Below are positions 1 through 8,733 of a stretch of DNA of 64,000 nucleotides, piece by piece (positions within the stretch are counted from its first letter, which is position 1; the number at the start of each line of letters is the position of its first letter). This DNA is from Alistipes sp. (GTDB taxonomy: Bacteria > Bacteroidota > Bacteroidia > Bacteroidales > Rikenellaceae): positions 1 to 64,000 of the forward strand of contig JAFXIS010000069.1 of the NCBI GenBank assembly GCA_017532885.1, in the 5' to 3' direction. The notes under the pieces were generated by a model. That model did not search any database. It saw nothing but the letters and a program-made list of their open reading frames with translations, and had not been told where the DNA came from. The position numbers and the translations under genes are program-made.

Positions 1-1
1 A

Positions 2-2218
2 GCGGGTAATCCTTATACTTCAAAGTATACAAACATCACCGTTAAGGGTCATGTTGAGGTTAACGGTATGGCTTATGTTGGTGGTGTAGGTGGTAAGAAC
101 GCTTACGCAAACTGGACAAATATCACTGTAAATGTTGATGAAACTTCTTATGTAAAGGCTAACTCTGTTGAGAACGGTACAGCATACCGCACATATGTAG
201 GTGGTGTTGTAGGTTTCAACGGCGAGGGTGGCCACACGTTCTCATATATCACATCTAACATCGATGTTGAGGGTACTACTTGCGATGTTGGTGGTTTGTT
301 TGGTATTGCTCACTATGGTAACCGGTTCGAGAACTGCTCTTGCTCGGGTGATGTAACAATTACAACTGATGATGCTGATGATGCTCTTGAAATGGGTGGT
401 ATCGCAGGTGTATGGCATAACGAGACCGGTACAACTGTAACATTAACCGACTGCTCATTCACCGGTAACTTGTATGCTCCTAATGCAGGAAATGTTAAAT
501 TCTACTACGGTGGTCTTGTCGGTAAGCCTTATAGCGCAACCGGTACAGGTAAGCTTATTATTGGTGGCAAGCTGTATGTTGCATCAGCTGCACAGCTTCA
601 GGCTGCTCTTGATGCCGCAACTGAGGTTGAGACAACTATCTACTTTGGTGCTGACATCGTTGGTACTGTAACTGACATTCAGAAGGAGGGTCGCAAGGTT
701 ACTATCAAAGGCGATAGTCACAAGTACAATGGTACTATCAAGGTTCATGGTAACTCTCAGTACCGTGCTGATGCTGCGTTGACTATCGAGGGTGTAAACT
801 TCGAGACATCTACTGCAAGTCTTAACTTTATCGAGGCTCTTGAGAATGGCTCAGAGCGTTATTCGCAGAATATCACTGTTGATAATTGTACTTTCACTGC
901 CACCGGCGAGGCTGTAGACACAGCTGTAGGTCTTCAGATTAAGGCTTCAAAGAACGCTAAGGTTATCGGCTGTACAGCGACTAATATGCACTCACTTATT
1001 CAGGCACAGAGCTGCAATGAGAGTGTGACTGTAGAAAGTTGTACAATCAATGGTAAGAATGGCGTTGCTTTCAAGCAGGTTAAGAGTGCTGTTGTTAAGG
1101 GTACTACTATCACAGCTAAGGCGTATGGTATCCGTTTCGACGGTAACATCGATAACTATGGTATCACTGTTAAGGATAACAATGTTACAGCTGCTCAGCC
1201 ACTTATCGTTCGTAAGATGACAGGTAAGAACAATACTATTACATTGGAGGGTACAAACACTCTTGCAACAGATGGTGATTATCAGATTGTTATCACAAAC
1301 GGTAGCGATGATGAGGCTTATGTTAAGCCTACTGGTACCTATACTTTGACAGGTGCCGAGAGTTACACTTTATTCCCAGAAGTTATAGTTGCAAAGGTTG
1401 GTAACACGGAGTATGCAACTATTGACGAGGCTATCGCAGCTTGGACTCACAACACAACTCTTACATTGCTTGATAATGTAACACTTACAGATGTTGTAAC
1501 ACTTAAATCTACTGAGCATCATATTCTTGACCTCGGTACATATACATTGACTGCAGCAACCGGAAAGAATGCGTTTGAGATAACTCCAGAGGGTGCTGGT
1601 ACTGCTGCAAGATCTTGTTTCACAATTAATGCAGATGCTACAAATCCAGGAAGCATTAATGCAGGAAGTAAGTCTTGTATATATTATAGAAAGACTAATG
1701 GTATTAACGACCGATTGATGGTAACTATAAATGGCGGTGTATTTGATGGTACTATCAGCTCATCAAGCAATAACGGAGGACAAGCTTGCCCATATTTTGT
1801 ATTCAATGGTGGTGTATTTAATAAGTCAGTTAATCTAACAAAGGCCATGCTAAAGGTGACTGGCGGAACATTCCATGGTATGTTTAGCTGTACAGGTGAC
1901 TCTACGGCACACCGTCTTATTTCGGGTGGTACATTTAAGAGTTGGACCTTTATGACCGCGGATGCTGCAAATAAGTTCTGCGTGGGTACAGATAAACAAA
2001 CATATAATGTAGGTTTGTATATCAACGATGAGGGTTACCTTGTTGTAGGTGGTCCAGTAATTACTGAGTTTGGCGACAAGTTCGCTGCTAAGGCAACAAA
2101 TGCAACAAAGTGGAGCTCATATTTGAAGTATAGTAGTGCTGCAGCTAATGGCTTGTATTACACCAATGCAGATATGGCTATTGCTAAGCATGGCGCGGCT
2201 AATGTTGTACTTAAGTAA
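2..2218 (+). CDS. GLUG-motif / beta-helix surface protein, 5' end outside window
   Basis: The reading frame is open from the first bases of the window, so the N-terminus and any signal peptide lie upstream; 738 residues are visible. The first ~180 residues hold repeated Gly-rich blades (YVGGVGG, YVGGVVG, DVGGLFG, EMGGIAG, YYGGLVG) spaced about 35-45 residues apart, the pattern of GLUG-type repeats in adhesins and surface proteins. The rest has short, Asn/Thr/Val-rich strands with periodic NN.T and GGVF motifs that fit a right-handed parallel beta-helix, including two segments beginning with a V..A.LQAALDAA or YATIDEAIAAW element, as in pectate-lyase-like folds. No catalytic residues are recognisable. 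It ends in VVLK with no T9SS sorting domain. An adhesin or cell-surface structural role is inferred; the substrate is unknown. Confidence 0.7.
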   Translation, partial: AGNPYTSKYTNITVKGHVEVNGMAYVGGVGGKNAYANWTNITVNVDETSYVKANSVENGTAYRTYVGGVVGFNGEGGHTFSYITSNIDVEGTTCDVGGLFGIAHYGNRFENCSCSGDVTITTDDADDALEMGGIAGVWHNETGTTVTLTDCSFTGNLYAPNAGNVKFYYGGLVGKPYSATGTGKLIIGGKLYVASAAQLQAALDAATEVETTIYFGADIVGTVTDIQKEGRKVTIKGDSHKYNGTIKVHGNSQYRADAALTIEGVNFETSTASLNFIEALENGSERYSQNITVDNCTFTATGEAVDTAVGLQIKASKNAKVIGCTATNMHSLIQAQSCNESVTVESCTINGKNGVAFKQVKSAVVKGTTITAKAYGIRFDGNIDNYGITVKDNNVTAAQPLIVRKMTGKNNTITLEGTNTLATDGDYQIVITNGSDDEAYVKPTGTYTLTGAESYTLFPEVIVAKVGNTEYATIDEAIAAWTHNTTLTLLDNVTLTDVVTLKSTEHHILDLGTYTLTAATGKNAFEITPEGAGTAARSCFTINADATNPGSINAGSKSCIYYRKTNGINDRLMVTINGGVFDGTISSSSNNGGQACPYFVFNGGVFNKSVNLTKAMLKVTGGTFHGMFSCTGDSTAHRLISGGTFKSWTFMTADAANKFCVGTDKQTYNVGLYINDEGYLVVGGPVITEFGDKFAAKATNATKWSSYLKYSSAAANGLYYTNADMAIAKHGAANVVLK

Positions 2219-2233
2219 TAATGTAAATAACGA

Positions 2234-2321
2234 AATATTTGGGTATGGCCGCTAAGGCTATACTAAATATTGGGTTTTGATTGAAAGGCCTGTCTAACTA
2301 TGTTAGGCAGGTTCTTTTTTT
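2234..2321 (+). terminator. Two hairpins ending the GLUG-protein transcript
   Basis: The second hairpin is a standard intrinsic terminator: arms CCTGTCTAAC (2289-2298) and GTTAGGCAGG (2302-2311) with a 3-base loop, followed by a T run to 2321. A first hairpin with arms GTATGGCC (2243-2250) and GGCTATAC (2256-2263), extended by AATATTT/TAAATATT, precedes it without a T run. Confidence 0.85.
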
Positions 2322-2375
2322 GCGGGGTGGGGCGGATGAAAAATGGCTGTTTCGTTAAAAAAATAGCGAAAAAAG

Positions 2376-2405
2376 TTGTTTTTTGGATATTTTATTATAC
2401 TTTTG
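2376..2405 (+). promoter_or_regulatory. Bacteroidota-type promoter of the porin-pot operon
   Basis: A TTG at 2376-2378 lies 19 bases before TACTTTTG (2398-2405), matching the TTTG-N19..22-TAnnTTTG form used by the primary sigma factor of this phylum. Transcription would begin near 2410, about 120 bases before the porin start codon. Confidence 0.6.
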
Positions 2406-2408
2406 TTG

Positions 2409-2464
2409 CGAAGGAAAAACGGTTGTGAGATTTTTATGGGGTCTTGTAACCGCTTTTTCTTTCG
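2409..2464 (+). promoter_or_regulatory. Long hairpin at the 5' end of the porin-pot leader
   Basis: Arms 2409-2430 and 2442-2464 can pair over about 22 positions with one bulged base and several G-U pairs, leaving an 11-base loop. It begins at the predicted transcription start and has no T run after it, so it is not an intrinsic terminator. It may stabilise the mRNA or be a regulatory leader; no known riboswitch class is recognised. About 70 A/T-rich bases without further structure follow before the porin ATG. Confidence 0.5.
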
Positions 2465-2533
2465 ACAAAAAGATGTAACAAGTAACAGAACAACTAAATA
2501 AGTACTCTTATGTAATTAAATTTTTACTGCTTA

Positions 2534-3649
2534 ATGAAAAGACTCTTTACCTTTTTGGGGGCCATGGTCTTGATGGCCGGTTCTGCAAGTTGGGCGCAGG
2601 AAGTGGATTGTAGTGTGCCGCAGCAGAGCTATGTATCGACCGACGATGCAACTACGGAAGATGGGGAGGATTGGATTCCTTCAATTTCACTCGACTCGCG
2701 ATTCGGATACAATCGCATAGCCCCCGGACGAACGGGTGGCTTTGGTGGTGATGGGCTATATCTTAACATTGACGGTAAAATTAGCAAGCATTTCTCGTAT
2801 TCGCTGTGCCAAAAATTCTTCTCGGCACCGGGCGAAGATGACTCCGTTTTCGATAATACCGATTGGCTTACGCTGAGCTATGACATTGGCGGCTTTACCT
2901 TCACAGCAGGTAAGGATGTGCTTATGTTGGGTAGCTACGAGTACGATGCCTACGATATCGACTCATACTACGATATGAACTCGATGTTCTACAACAGCTT
3001 CAACTCGTATCAGTGGGGCGTGAAGGCCATGTGGACCAATGAGTCGGAAACGACCTCTTTTGCATTCCAGGTTACAACCTCACCTTTTTCCGAAGCTCCG
3101 CGTGAGGATAATCTCTATTCGTATAACTTAGGTTGGTATGGCGCATGGGATAGCTATGAGTCGATATGGACTGCCAACTTTATGGAGTATGCTCCGGGAG
3201 ATTTTGTGAAGGTTTTGGCTGTGGGTAATATGTTTTACATGGGTAATCTGTCGCTCGGTTTGGACTGCATTTTGCGAGGTGCAGAGCTAAAATCGGTGGG
3301 CGATGATGTTACCGTAAACTTCATGCCTTCGTATGATTTTGGCGGCAAGGTGCGCTTGTTTGGCAAGGTAGGTTGGGAGCGTAACCGCGAGATATGGGGC
3401 GAAGGCCTCTCTGCGGAGGAGATTCAGGAGGCAAACGCGGAGAATTATTACACTCTGCCGGAGTATCTCCTCGCAGATAAGGATTATTGGTTCTATGGTG
3501 CCGGTGTGGAGTATTACCCAATAGAGAGCGTGCGCCTGCATGCTGCATGGGCATCGAATAACTATACTTCGCGCCACACTATCGACATTGGTGTGACATG
3601 GAAGTTTGATGTAGTAAAAGCATTTCGCCGCATTGCCGGTCGTAAATAG
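2534..3649 (+). CDS. Outer-membrane porin-like beta-barrel, first gene of the pot operon
   Basis: 371 residues with a clear signal peptide (MKRLFTFLGAMVLMAGSASWA, cut before Gln22). The mature part is rich in alternating aromatic/polar strands (FTFTAGKDVLML, ANFMEYAPGDFVKVLAVGN, VRLHAAWASNNYTSRH), as in phosphate-selective-porin-like or Maltoporin-like 16-18-strand barrels. It ends with a strand (TIDIGVTWKFDVVKAF) and a short basic tail. Only 36 bases separate it from potA and I see no terminator between them, so it is probably co-transcribed with the polyamine importer and may provide outer-membrane passage for its substrate; that link is inferred from position only. The exact porin family is not certain. 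Confidence 0.75.
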   Translation: MKRLFTFLGAMVLMAGSASWAQEVDCSVPQQSYVSTDDATTEDGEDWIPSISLDSRFGYNRIAPGRTGGFGGDGLYLNIDGKISKHFSYSLCQKFFSAPGEDDSVFDNTDWLTLSYDIGGFTFTAGKDVLMLGSYEYDAYDIDSYYDMNSMFYNSFNSYQWGVKAMWTNESETTSFAFQVTTSPFSEAPREDNLYSYNLGWYGAWDSYESIWTANFMEYAPGDFVKVLAVGNMFYMGNLSLGLDCILRGAELKSVGDDVTVNFMPSYDFGGKVRLFGKVGWERNREIWGEGLSAEEIQEANAENYYTLPEYLLADKDYWFYGAGVEYYPIESVRLHAAWASNNYTSRHTIDIGVTWKFDVVKAFRRIAGRK

Positions 3650-3685
3650 ATAAACAAAGTTTTTAACCCATTATAAATTAAGGAA

Positions 3686-5068
3686 ATGAATAACTCAAAT
3701 TTCATCATCGAACTTAGCCATATTTCGAAATCTTTTGGCGAGAAAACCGTATTGGATGATGTTAGTTTGTATGTCAAGAAGGGTGAGTTTGTAACCATCT
3801 TAGGACCTTCGGGCCGTGGTAAGACTACACTCCTGCGCATCTTGGCAGGTTTTGGTAATGCCGATGAGGGCGAAATCCGCATTGCAGGAGAGGATATTAC
3901 CGATGTGCCGCCACATGAAAGACCTGTAAATACGGTTTTTCAGCGTTATGCATTGTTCCCGCACTTGAATGTTTACGATAATATCGCATTTGGATTGAAA
4001 CTCAAGAAGGTAAAGTCCGATGAGATTGAGACGCGTGTACGCAAGGCGTTGAAGATGGTGGGTATGACCGACTATGAGTGGCGCGATGTAAATTCTCTGT
4101 CGGGAGGTCAGCAGCAGCGTGTAGCAATCGCTCGCGCGATTATCAATCGTCCGCAGGTGTTGCTTTTGGATGAGCCTTTGGCAGCATTGGATTTGAAGAT
4201 GCGTAAGGATATGCAGATGGAGCTTAAAGATATGCACAAAACGCTGGGTATCACCTTCGTATATGTTACGCATGACCAGGAGGAGGCCCTCACACTGAGC
4301 GATACAATCGTCGTTATGAGCGAGGGTAAGGTGCAGCAGATTGGAACTCCGACCGACATCTATAACGAGCCTGTCAATTCGTTTGTGGCGGATTTTATCG
4401 GCGAGAGTAACATCCTTAATGGCAAGATGATTCGCGATAAGGTTGTGGAGTTCATGGGTAAGGAGTTTGAGTGCGTCGATGAGGGCTTTGGCGAAAATGT
4501 TCCCGTTGATGTGGTTATTCGCCCCGAGGATGTATATATTATGGCACATACCGACTCGGGTCAGTTCGATGGAGTGGTGCAGTCGTGCATATTCAAGGGT
4601 GTGCATTACGAAATGACGGTCCTCACGCCCGACGGCTACGAGATAATGATTCAGGATTATAACGCTTTCGAGGTTGGTCAGACGGTAAGTATGATTATCA
4701 AACCTTCGGATATTCATGTTATGCGCAAAGAGCGTGTTTGCAACACTTTCGAGGGTAAGATGGCCGATTCTACGCATGTCGAGATACTTGGTACATCGTT
4801 CGTTTGTAACGAGATGGAGGGTATCGAAGGCGGTGAAAAGGTTGAGGTCGAGGTCGATTTCGAAAAGGTGGAACTTATGGATAATAAGGAGGATGGAACT
4901 TTGGTTGGCGATGTTCGCTTTATCCTCTATAAGGGCGACCATTATCATTTGACGGTGCGTACCGAGAATGATGATAACATCTATGTCGATACTCACGATG
5001 TATGGGATGATAGAGATATTGTCGGCATCCGCATTCAGCCCGATGATTTGCGCATTAAGAGAGTGTAA
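3686..5068 (+). CDS. potA: Spermidine/putrescine ABC importer, ATP-binding subunit PotA
   Basis: ATPase that powers polyamine import. All ABC motifs are present: Walker A GPSGRGKT (residues 40-47), signature LSGGQ (138-142), Walker B VLLLDE (158-163) and H-loop His196 in VTHDQEE. At 460 residues it is longer than the ~380-residue enterobacterial PotA; the extra length is C-terminal, where beta-rich TOBE-like segments appear twice (about 240-345 and 350-460, each with a V.IRPEDV.. or IRIQPDDL.. strand). It sits between the porin gene and potB (22-base gap), in the order porin-potA-potB-potC-potD. The family assignment is strong; polyamine as substrate rests on similarity of the whole operon. 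Confidence 0.92.
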   Translation: MNNSNFIIELSHISKSFGEKTVLDDVSLYVKKGEFVTILGPSGRGKTTLLRILAGFGNADEGEIRIAGEDITDVPPHERPVNTVFQRYALFPHLNVYDNIAFGLKLKKVKSDEIETRVRKALKMVGMTDYEWRDVNSLSGGQQQRVAIARAIINRPQVLLLDEPLAALDLKMRKDMQMELKDMHKTLGITFVYVTHDQEEALTLSDTIVVMSEGKVQQIGTPTDIYNEPVNSFVADFIGESNILNGKMIRDKVVEFMGKEFECVDEGFGENVPVDVVIRPEDVYIMAHTDSGQFDGVVQSCIFKGVHYEMTVLTPDGYEIMIQDYNAFEVGQTVSMIIKPSDIHVMRKERVCNTFEGKMADSTHVEILGTSFVCNEMEGIEGGEKVEVEVDFEKVELMDNKEDGTLVGDVRFILYKGDHYHLTVRTENDDNIYVDTHDVWDDRDIVGIRIQPDDLRIKRV

Positions 5069-5090
5069 CAACTTAACAATAAAGTGAAGA

Positions 5091-5888
5091 ATGAAAAGGT
5101 TGTTAAACTTGTTTATGAAACGCAGCAGCTGGAGTCTGCCGTACTTCATTTTCCTGCTGATGTTTGTCGTGCTGCCACTTGTGTTGATTGGCATTTATGC
5201 CTTTCAGGACGATGCGGGGCATTTTACCTTCGATAATTTCTCGAAGTTTATCTCTAACCCCGAGGCTGCAAACACATTCGTCTATTCGATAGGTATAGCC
5301 ATCATTACGACGATTCTGTGTATCGTTTTGGGCTATCCTGCGGCTTATATTTTGAGTAATAAGTCGTTGTGCCGCTCGAGAGTTATGGTTGTGCTGTTTA
5401 TCCTGCCGATGTGGATAAATATCTTGGTGCGTACGCTCGCTACGGTTGCGTTGTTCGACTTTATGCATTTGCCGCTGGGTCAGGGTGCTTTGATTTTCGG
5501 TATGGTTTACAACTTCCTGCCCTTTATGATTTATCCCATCTATAACACGATGTCGAAGATGGACCACAGTTATATCGAGGCAGCGCAGGATTTGGGTGCA
5601 AACCCTGTGACCGTATTTCTAAAGGTCGTCGTGCCGCTCTCAATGCCGGGCGTTATGTCGGGCATCATGATGGTATTTATGCCGACAATCTCGACATTTG
5701 CCATTGCCGAACTTTTGACGATGAACAATATTAAATTGTTCGGTACAACCATTCAGGAGAATATCAATAATGGTATGTGGAACTATGGTGCGGCACTGTC
5801 GCTCATTATGCTTGTGATAATCTTTGCTACGGACCTCTTTAGCGACAGCGACGAGGATAGAGCATCTAACGAGGGAGGAATTATCTGA
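5091..5888 (+). CDS. potB: Spermidine/putrescine ABC importer, permease PotB
   Basis: 265-residue inner-membrane permease. The N-terminus has a long hydrophobic segment (about 17-38) and five more follow. The cytoplasmic EAA loop that docks on PotA is readable as EAAQDLGANPVTVFLKVVVP around residues 163-182. It ends with a charged tail (SDSDEDRASNEGG). Its TGA stop overlaps the potC ATG by one base (TGATG), the arrangement of translationally coupled subunits. Confidence 0.92.
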   Translation: MKRLLNLFMKRSSWSLPYFIFLLMFVVLPLVLIGIYAFQDDAGHFTFDNFSKFISNPEAANTFVYSIGIAIITTILCIVLGYPAAYILSNKSLCRSRVMVVLFILPMWINILVRTLATVALFDFMHLPLGQGALIFGMVYNFLPFMIYPIYNTMSKMDHSYIEAAQDLGANPVTVFLKVVVPLSMPGVMSGIMMVFMPTISTFAIAELLTMNNIKLFGTTIQENINNGMWNYGAALSLIMLVIIFATDLFSDSDEDRASNEGGII

Positions 5889-6691
5889 TGAAAAAGTTTT
5901 TGGCTCAATCATATCTGTGGCTGCTGTTGGCGCTGCTGTATGCTCCGATAATTATCATCGGAATATTCTCTTTCACCGAGGCGAAGGTGTTAGGTAATTG
6001 GACCGGATTCTCTACAAAACTCTATACCTCGCTTTTCCAGAGCGGTGCGCATCACTCTTTGGTGCATGCTATCGAGAATACGCTGATTATCGCTCTGGTG
6101 TCGGCGGCGGTGTCTACTCTTTTGGGTAGTGTCGCGGCTATCGGCATCGACCGCCTGCGTGGTCATAAAAAGACGGTGATAAATACGCTGAATAATATCC
6201 CGATGCTTAATCCCGATATTATTACAGGTATTTCGTTGTTCTTGTTGTTCGTCAGCTTGGGTATCTCGCAGGGCTATACAACCGTTATTTTGGCGCATAT
6301 CACATTCTGTACGCCATATGTGGTGCTGTGTGTGTTGCCGCGCTTGCAGCAGATGAATCCCAATATTTTTGAGGCGGCTTTGGACTTGGGTGCAACACCT
6401 TTCCAGGCGCTGCGCAAGGTGCTTATTCCCGAAATTAAGCCCGGAATGATTAGCGGCTTTATCTTGGCATTCACTTTGTCGATTGACGATTTCGCCGTTA
6501 CGATTTTTACTATCGGAACCGAGGGCTTGGAGACTCTTTCGACCTATATCTATGCCGATGCTCGCAAGGGAGGTCTTACGCCTGAGCTAAGACCGCTTTC
6601 GACAATTATTTTTGCAACCGTGCTGTTGCTGCTCGTCGTGATAAATATCCGTGCCGAGCGTAACCGCCGTAAGGAGGAGAGTGTGCGATGA
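5888..6691 (+). CDS. potC: Spermidine/putrescine ABC importer, permease PotC
   Basis: 267-residue second permease, six predicted membrane segments, starting MKKFLAQSYLWLLLALLYAP. The EAA loop reads EAALDLGATPFQALRKVLIP near residues 161-180, and the motif SIDDFAVTIF that is typical of PotC lies just after it. The C-terminus is basic (RAERNRRKEESVR). Its stop overlaps the potD start as ATGA. Pairing with PotB forms the transport channel. Confidence 0.92.
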   Translation: MKKFLAQSYLWLLLALLYAPIIIIGIFSFTEAKVLGNWTGFSTKLYTSLFQSGAHHSLVHAIENTLIIALVSAAVSTLLGSVAAIGIDRLRGHKKTVINTLNNIPMLNPDIITGISLFLLFVSLGISQGYTTVILAHITFCTPYVVLCVLPRLQQMNPNIFEAALDLGATPFQALRKVLIPEIKPGMISGFILAFTLSIDDFAVTIFTIGTEGLETLSTYIYADARKGGLTPELRPLSTIIFATVLLLLVVINIRAERNRRKEESVR

Positions 6692-8016
6692 AGAGATTTT
6701 ATTTCATAGTTGAATTTGTTGTGGCGTTGTGTGTCGCACTGCTGGCTTTGTCGGGCTGCGGGGTAGACGATAGCCGCAAGGAGATTTTGAAGGTCTATAA
6801 TTGGGCAGATTATATCGACGAGGAGTTGCTCTCGGAGTTCGAGGAGTGGTATTTCGAGCAGACGGGCGAGAAGGTCGAGGTTGTCTATCAGCTATTCGAC
6901 ATCAACGAAATTATGCTCGCCAAGATTGAGCGCGGCAAGGAGGATTTCGATGTTGCCTGCCCCTCGGAGTATATCATCGAGCGTATGTTGCGCAACGATT
7001 TGCTTCTGCCTATCAATAAGGATTTCGGCTCTACGCCCAACTATCTGGGCAATGTGTCGCCCTATATTTACGATGTTTTCAGCAAGATTGACGGCAGCGG
7101 CAAGGATGCCAACGACTACGCTGTGGGCTATATGTGGGGTACTACGGGATTTTTGTATAACCCGAAGTATGTCACTCGCGAGGAGGTTAGCTCGTGGAGT
7201 GCGTTGTGGAATCCAAAATTTTCGAAGAAACTCCTTATTAAGGATGCTTTTCGCGATGTCTATTGCCCGCTACTTATCTATGCCAAGCAGGAGGAGTTAG
7301 CTGCGGGTGAGGTATCGCTCGATTCGCTGATGTACGACTCGTCGGACGAGTCTATCGCGTTGGTCGAGGGCCTGCTGAAAAAGGCAAAGCCCTATGTCGC
7401 CGGCTGGGAGGCTGACTTCGGTAAGGAGATTATGACCAAGGAGAAGGCGTGGCTCAATCTCTCGTGGAGTGGTGATGCTGTGTGGGCTATCGACGAGGCG
7501 GAGGCTGTTGGCGTGGAGTTGGATTATGTCGTTCCCGACGAGGGCAGTATCGTGTGGTTTGACGGTTGGGTTATCCCCAAATATGCCAAGAATCCGAAGG
7601 CTGCGGCATATTTCATCAACTTTATGTGCAAGCCCGAGAATGCTATCCGCAATATGGAGGAAATTGGCTATGTGAGCGTTATCGGCACGCCCGAGGTTAT
7701 GGAGTATATGTCGGAGTCGGCAGTTGAGTCAGGCTTCGAGGAGCCTGTCAATGTGGAGTATTTCTTTGGCGAGGGGGCCGATAGCGTGGTTATCAACCCT
7801 GCGTTGTATCCCGATAAGAGTGTTATCGACCGCTGTGCTATGATGCACGATAGCGGCCCGCGTACGGCAAATTTGCTGGAGATGTGGTCGAGAGTCAAGG
7901 GCGACAACCTCAATAACGGCATGGTTATCTTTATTCTTGTGGTCTTTGGCGTGTTGCTCGTTGTGGGTATTGCTCGCAAGGTACGCCGTCGCCGCCAGCG
8001 CCAACGCAGATGGTAA
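6688..8016 (+). CDS. potD: Polyamine-binding lipoprotein PotD with an extra C-terminal membrane segment
   Basis: Substrate-binding component. The N-terminus is a lipoprotein signal with Cys24 in LALSGC followed by GVDD. The mature domain opens with LKVYNWADYIDEELLSEFE, the usual start of PotD/PotF proteins, and has the family's YMWGTTGFLYNP and NFMCKPENA segments. At 442 residues it is about 90 longer than enterobacterial PotD: the end holds a hydrophobic segment (MVIFILVVFGVLLVVGIA, about residues 411-428) and a strongly basic tail (RKVRRRRQRQRR). It would thus be held to the inner membrane at both ends. A bidirectional terminator follows. Confidence 0.88.
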   Translation: MKRFYFIVEFVVALCVALLALSGCGVDDSRKEILKVYNWADYIDEELLSEFEEWYFEQTGEKVEVVYQLFDINEIMLAKIERGKEDFDVACPSEYIIERMLRNDLLLPINKDFGSTPNYLGNVSPYIYDVFSKIDGSGKDANDYAVGYMWGTTGFLYNPKYVTREEVSSWSALWNPKFSKKLLIKDAFRDVYCPLLIYAKQEELAAGEVSLDSLMYDSSDESIALVEGLLKKAKPYVAGWEADFGKEIMTKEKAWLNLSWSGDAVWAIDEAEAVGVELDYVVPDEGSIVWFDGWVIPKYAKNPKAAAYFINFMCKPENAIRNMEEIGYVSVIGTPEVMEYMSESAVESGFEEPVNVEYFFGEGADSVVINPALYPDKSVIDRCAMMHDSGPRTANLLEMWSRVKGDNLNNGMVIFILVVFGVLLVVGIARKVRRRRQRQRRW

Positions 8017-8057
8017 GAGCAAAGATAAAAGATGAAAGAGCAAAGATAAAAGAGCAA
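8016..8057 (+). repeat. Short dispersed repeat AGAGCAAAGATAAAAG, two copies
   Basis: Two near-tandem copies of AAGAGCAAAGATAAAAG lie right after the potD stop. The 16-mer AAAGATAAAAGAGCAA (8042-8057) recurs in reverse at about 40618-40635, and related copies stand at 47505-47522 and 47657-47672. All are outside genes. Confidence 0.55.
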
Positions 8058-8137
8058 CCGACACCAAATCGTGGGCAATCAAATTTATTTGAATTGCCGA
8101 GGAGCGAAGGAGGAAAAGACCGCGTAGTGGGGTTAAA

Positions 8138-8180
8138 GATAGAAAAAAGGCTTGGAACAACTCCAAACCTTTTTCTATCT
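8138..8180. terminator. Bidirectional terminator between potD and the metallopeptidase gene
   Basis: Near-perfect 18-pair hairpin: GATAGAAAAAAGGCTTGGA against TCCAAACCTTTTTCTATC with a 5-base loop. A and T runs lie inside the arms, so it can serve both converging genes. It includes the TAG stop of the minus-strand gene. Confidence 0.75.
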
Positions 8181-8732
8181 TGTTGAATATCCTCTTAACT
8201 CCCGAGCGAGGGCTTTTTCTTTGCCGCCGAGCAGGCTATCGACCAAAGCGTGAAACTCTGCGGAGTGGTTGTGATGCACCGTGTGGCAGAGTTCGTGAAC
8301 TATGACATAGTCGCGAAGGTGGGGCGGCAGGGTCATCAGAAAAAGGCTTAGCGAAATGTTGTTCTGTGCCGTACAAGAGCCCCATTTCGAGCGGGCAGCA
8401 CGAATCGTTACTTTACCATATCGCAAACCCAAAATCCGAGCTAACTCCTCCACGCGGGCAGGCAGATATGCCTTCGCCTCGGCTCGCAGCCGCTCAATAT
8501 CTTCTGCTGATAGTGTGGGCTGCGATTCGCGTGCCGCATATTTCGCTTTGGCACGCAATATCCACTCTCGTTTGCTCTCCAAAAACTCCAACGCCCTACG
8601 CTGTGAAACATAGGGCGGGAAGGAGAGTCGCACCTCACCCGAAGGTCGCACGCTGAGTGTTATGCGTCGTGCACGACGGGTGCGGGATATGGTAATCTCA
8701 CCCAAAATGGGGTGGATAACGGTCGATTTCAT
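8175..8732 (-). CDS. YgjP-like zinc metallopeptidase (M48/DUF45 family)
   Basis: 185-residue soluble protein. The zinc site is HELCH (His146, Glu147, His150) followed by the third-ligand region HNHSAEFH, and the family's SKWGSC motif is at 115-120. Cellular substrates of this family are poorly known. The start chosen, ATG at 8732, lies one base after the rlmB stop codon; a longer form beginning at 8759 would overlap rlmB by 26 bases and adds only MSANASVIK. It is the last gene of a minus-strand run (rpe, ABC-F, rlmB, this gene). Confidence 0.82.
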   Translation of the reverse strand: MKSTVIHPILGEITISRTRRARRITLSVRPSGEVRLSFPPYVSQRRALEFLESKREWILRAKAKYAARESQPTLSAEDIERLRAEAKAYLPARVEELARILGLRYGKVTIRAARSKWGSCTAQNNISLSLFLMTLPPHLRDYVIVHELCHTVHHNHSAEFHALVDSLLGGKEKALARELRGYSTR

Positions 8733-8733
8733 C

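Noticed and set aside
3800..5194. A 464-codon open frame on the minus strand across potA
   Set aside because: It is a mirror frame of potA, which has all ABC motifs; the product is His/Leu/Asn-rich with no domain, and no promoter or leader is visible on that strand.
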